DNA from: Thioclava indica
GTDB taxonomy: Bacteria > Pseudomonadota > Alphaproteobacteria > Rhodobacterales > Rhodobacteraceae
Reading direction: 5' to 3'
Assembly (NCBI RefSeq): GCF_000714545.1
Contig: NZ_AUNB01000084.1
Coordinates: forward strand, 1-64,000
Length of the DNA stretch: 64,000 nt
The position numbers and the translations under genes were made by a program. Below, piece by piece: positions 63,656 through 64,000 of this stretch. Numbering within the stretch: the stretch's first letter is position 1; every line of letters starts with the position of its first letter. The notes beneath the pieces are model-generated. The model saw only the letters and a list, made by a program, of their open reading frames with translations, had not been told where the DNA came from and made no database searches.

Positions 63656-64000
63656 GCCACTCGCAGCCCCATGCCGCGATTGTCACCGTATCCGACCGCG
63701 CCAGCCGCGGCGAATACGAGGACAAGGGCGGTCCGGGCTGCGAGGCCTATCTGCGCGACGTGGTGACATCCGACTTAACGATCACGCGCCATATGATCCC
63801 GGACGGCCGCGAGAGCGTTGCCAATATCCTTCGCGAACTGGTTGCAGCCGAGGCGGATTTGATCCTGATCACCGGCGGCACCGGCCCCGCTCCGCGTGAC
63901 GAAACGCCCGAGGGCTGCTTTGACGTGATCGAAAAGGAACTGGCAGGTTTCGGCGAGGAAATGCGCCGCGCGAGCCTGCTGGAAGTCCCTACCGCGATTC
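63652..64000 (+). CDS. mogA: Molybdopterin adenylyltransferase MogA (5' part, cut by the window end)
   Basis: Adenylylates molybdopterin before molybdate insertion in cofactor biosynthesis. The first 116 codons are visible and open: [18 protein letters not shown] near the start, [12 protein letters not shown], and the MoCF-binding motif [16 protein letters not shown]. The family is about 180 residues long, so roughly a third is missing. ATG overlaps the argG stop. MoaB-type proteins are the alternative. Confidence 0.9.
   Translation, partial: MSHSQPHAAIVTVSDRASRGEYEDKGGPGCEAYLRDVVTSDLTITRHMIPDGRESVANILRELVAAEADLILITGGTGPAPRDETPEGCFDVIEKELAGFGEEMRRASLLEVPTAI

Overview
The window is a gene-dense, GC-rich (about 60% by eye) chromosomal segment of an alphaproteobacterium, most probably a member of the Rhodobacteraceae/Paracoccaceae (Rhodobacter-Paracoccus-Thioclava-roseobacter sphere). 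The arguments are an acuR-acuI-dddL DMSP cluster in the Rhodobacter sphaeroides order, a def-def-like-fmt cluster, an rpoZ-relA/spoT pair, a PAS-type hybrid kinase with an OmpR-type regulator, and overall protein similarity recognised from these families. The genus cannot be fixed from the sequence. I see no rRNA, tRNA, CRISPR array, IS element, integrase or phage gene, and no gene-free stretch over 300 bases.

Layout. 0.2-9 kb: periplasmic methionine sulfoxide repair (msrQP), a DUF302 protein, a small K+-channel-like protein, smpB, a 3-mercaptopyruvate sulfurtransferase and an aromatic/aspartate aminotransferase in one unit, then a MarR-emrAB multidrug efflux operon. 9-16 kb: glnK-amt ammonium uptake, a PBP1A-type peptidoglycan synthase, mlaA-mlaC lipid-asymmetry genes and an MltB-type lytic transglycosylase. 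16-22 kb: a C-S lyase, a formylation/deformylation operon (def, a degenerate def paralogue, fmt), and the DMSP lyase operon acuR-acuI-dddL with a 14-bp palindrome just before acuR.

22-35.5 kb: a caspase-fold protein that has lost its catalytic dyad, followed upstream by a roughly 9-kb minus-strand operon. That operon encodes a complete branched-chain-amino-acid-type ABC transporter bracketed by two acyl/aryl-CoA ligases, which suggests uptake and CoA activation of an unknown carboxylic acid. Divergent from it lies a hybrid histidine kinase/response regulator pair. The shared intergenic region holds a perfect 11-bp tandem repeat and an inverted repeat, a plausible binding site for that regulator.

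35.5-50 kb: mostly housekeeping and envelope genes: class C acid phosphatase, a tiny WGR protein, DUF2062, relA/spoT, rpoZ, folK, a NYN protein, a YqaA-like membrane protein, two L,D-transpeptidases flanking a CAP-domain lipoprotein, a RumA-type methyltransferase, an ABC exporter, a CCA-adding enzyme, two NUDIX hydrolases and Hsp33.

50-60 kb: a type I secretion island comprising a 1073-residue Ig-repeat adhesin, a TolC-like factor, an ABC exporter with a degenerate peptidase-like N-terminus, and an HlyD adaptor. It is followed by a receiver-SpoIIE phosphatase and a divergent stand-alone Hpt protein, probably a signalling pair. 60-64 kb: threonine deaminase, a six-TM membrane protein of lower GC, argG and the 5' part of mogA.

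The most rewarding places for a second look are the pseudo-caspase, the pseudo-deformylase, the transporter/ligase operon with its repeat-bearing divergent promoter, and the adhesin island with its adjacent phosphatase/Hpt module.
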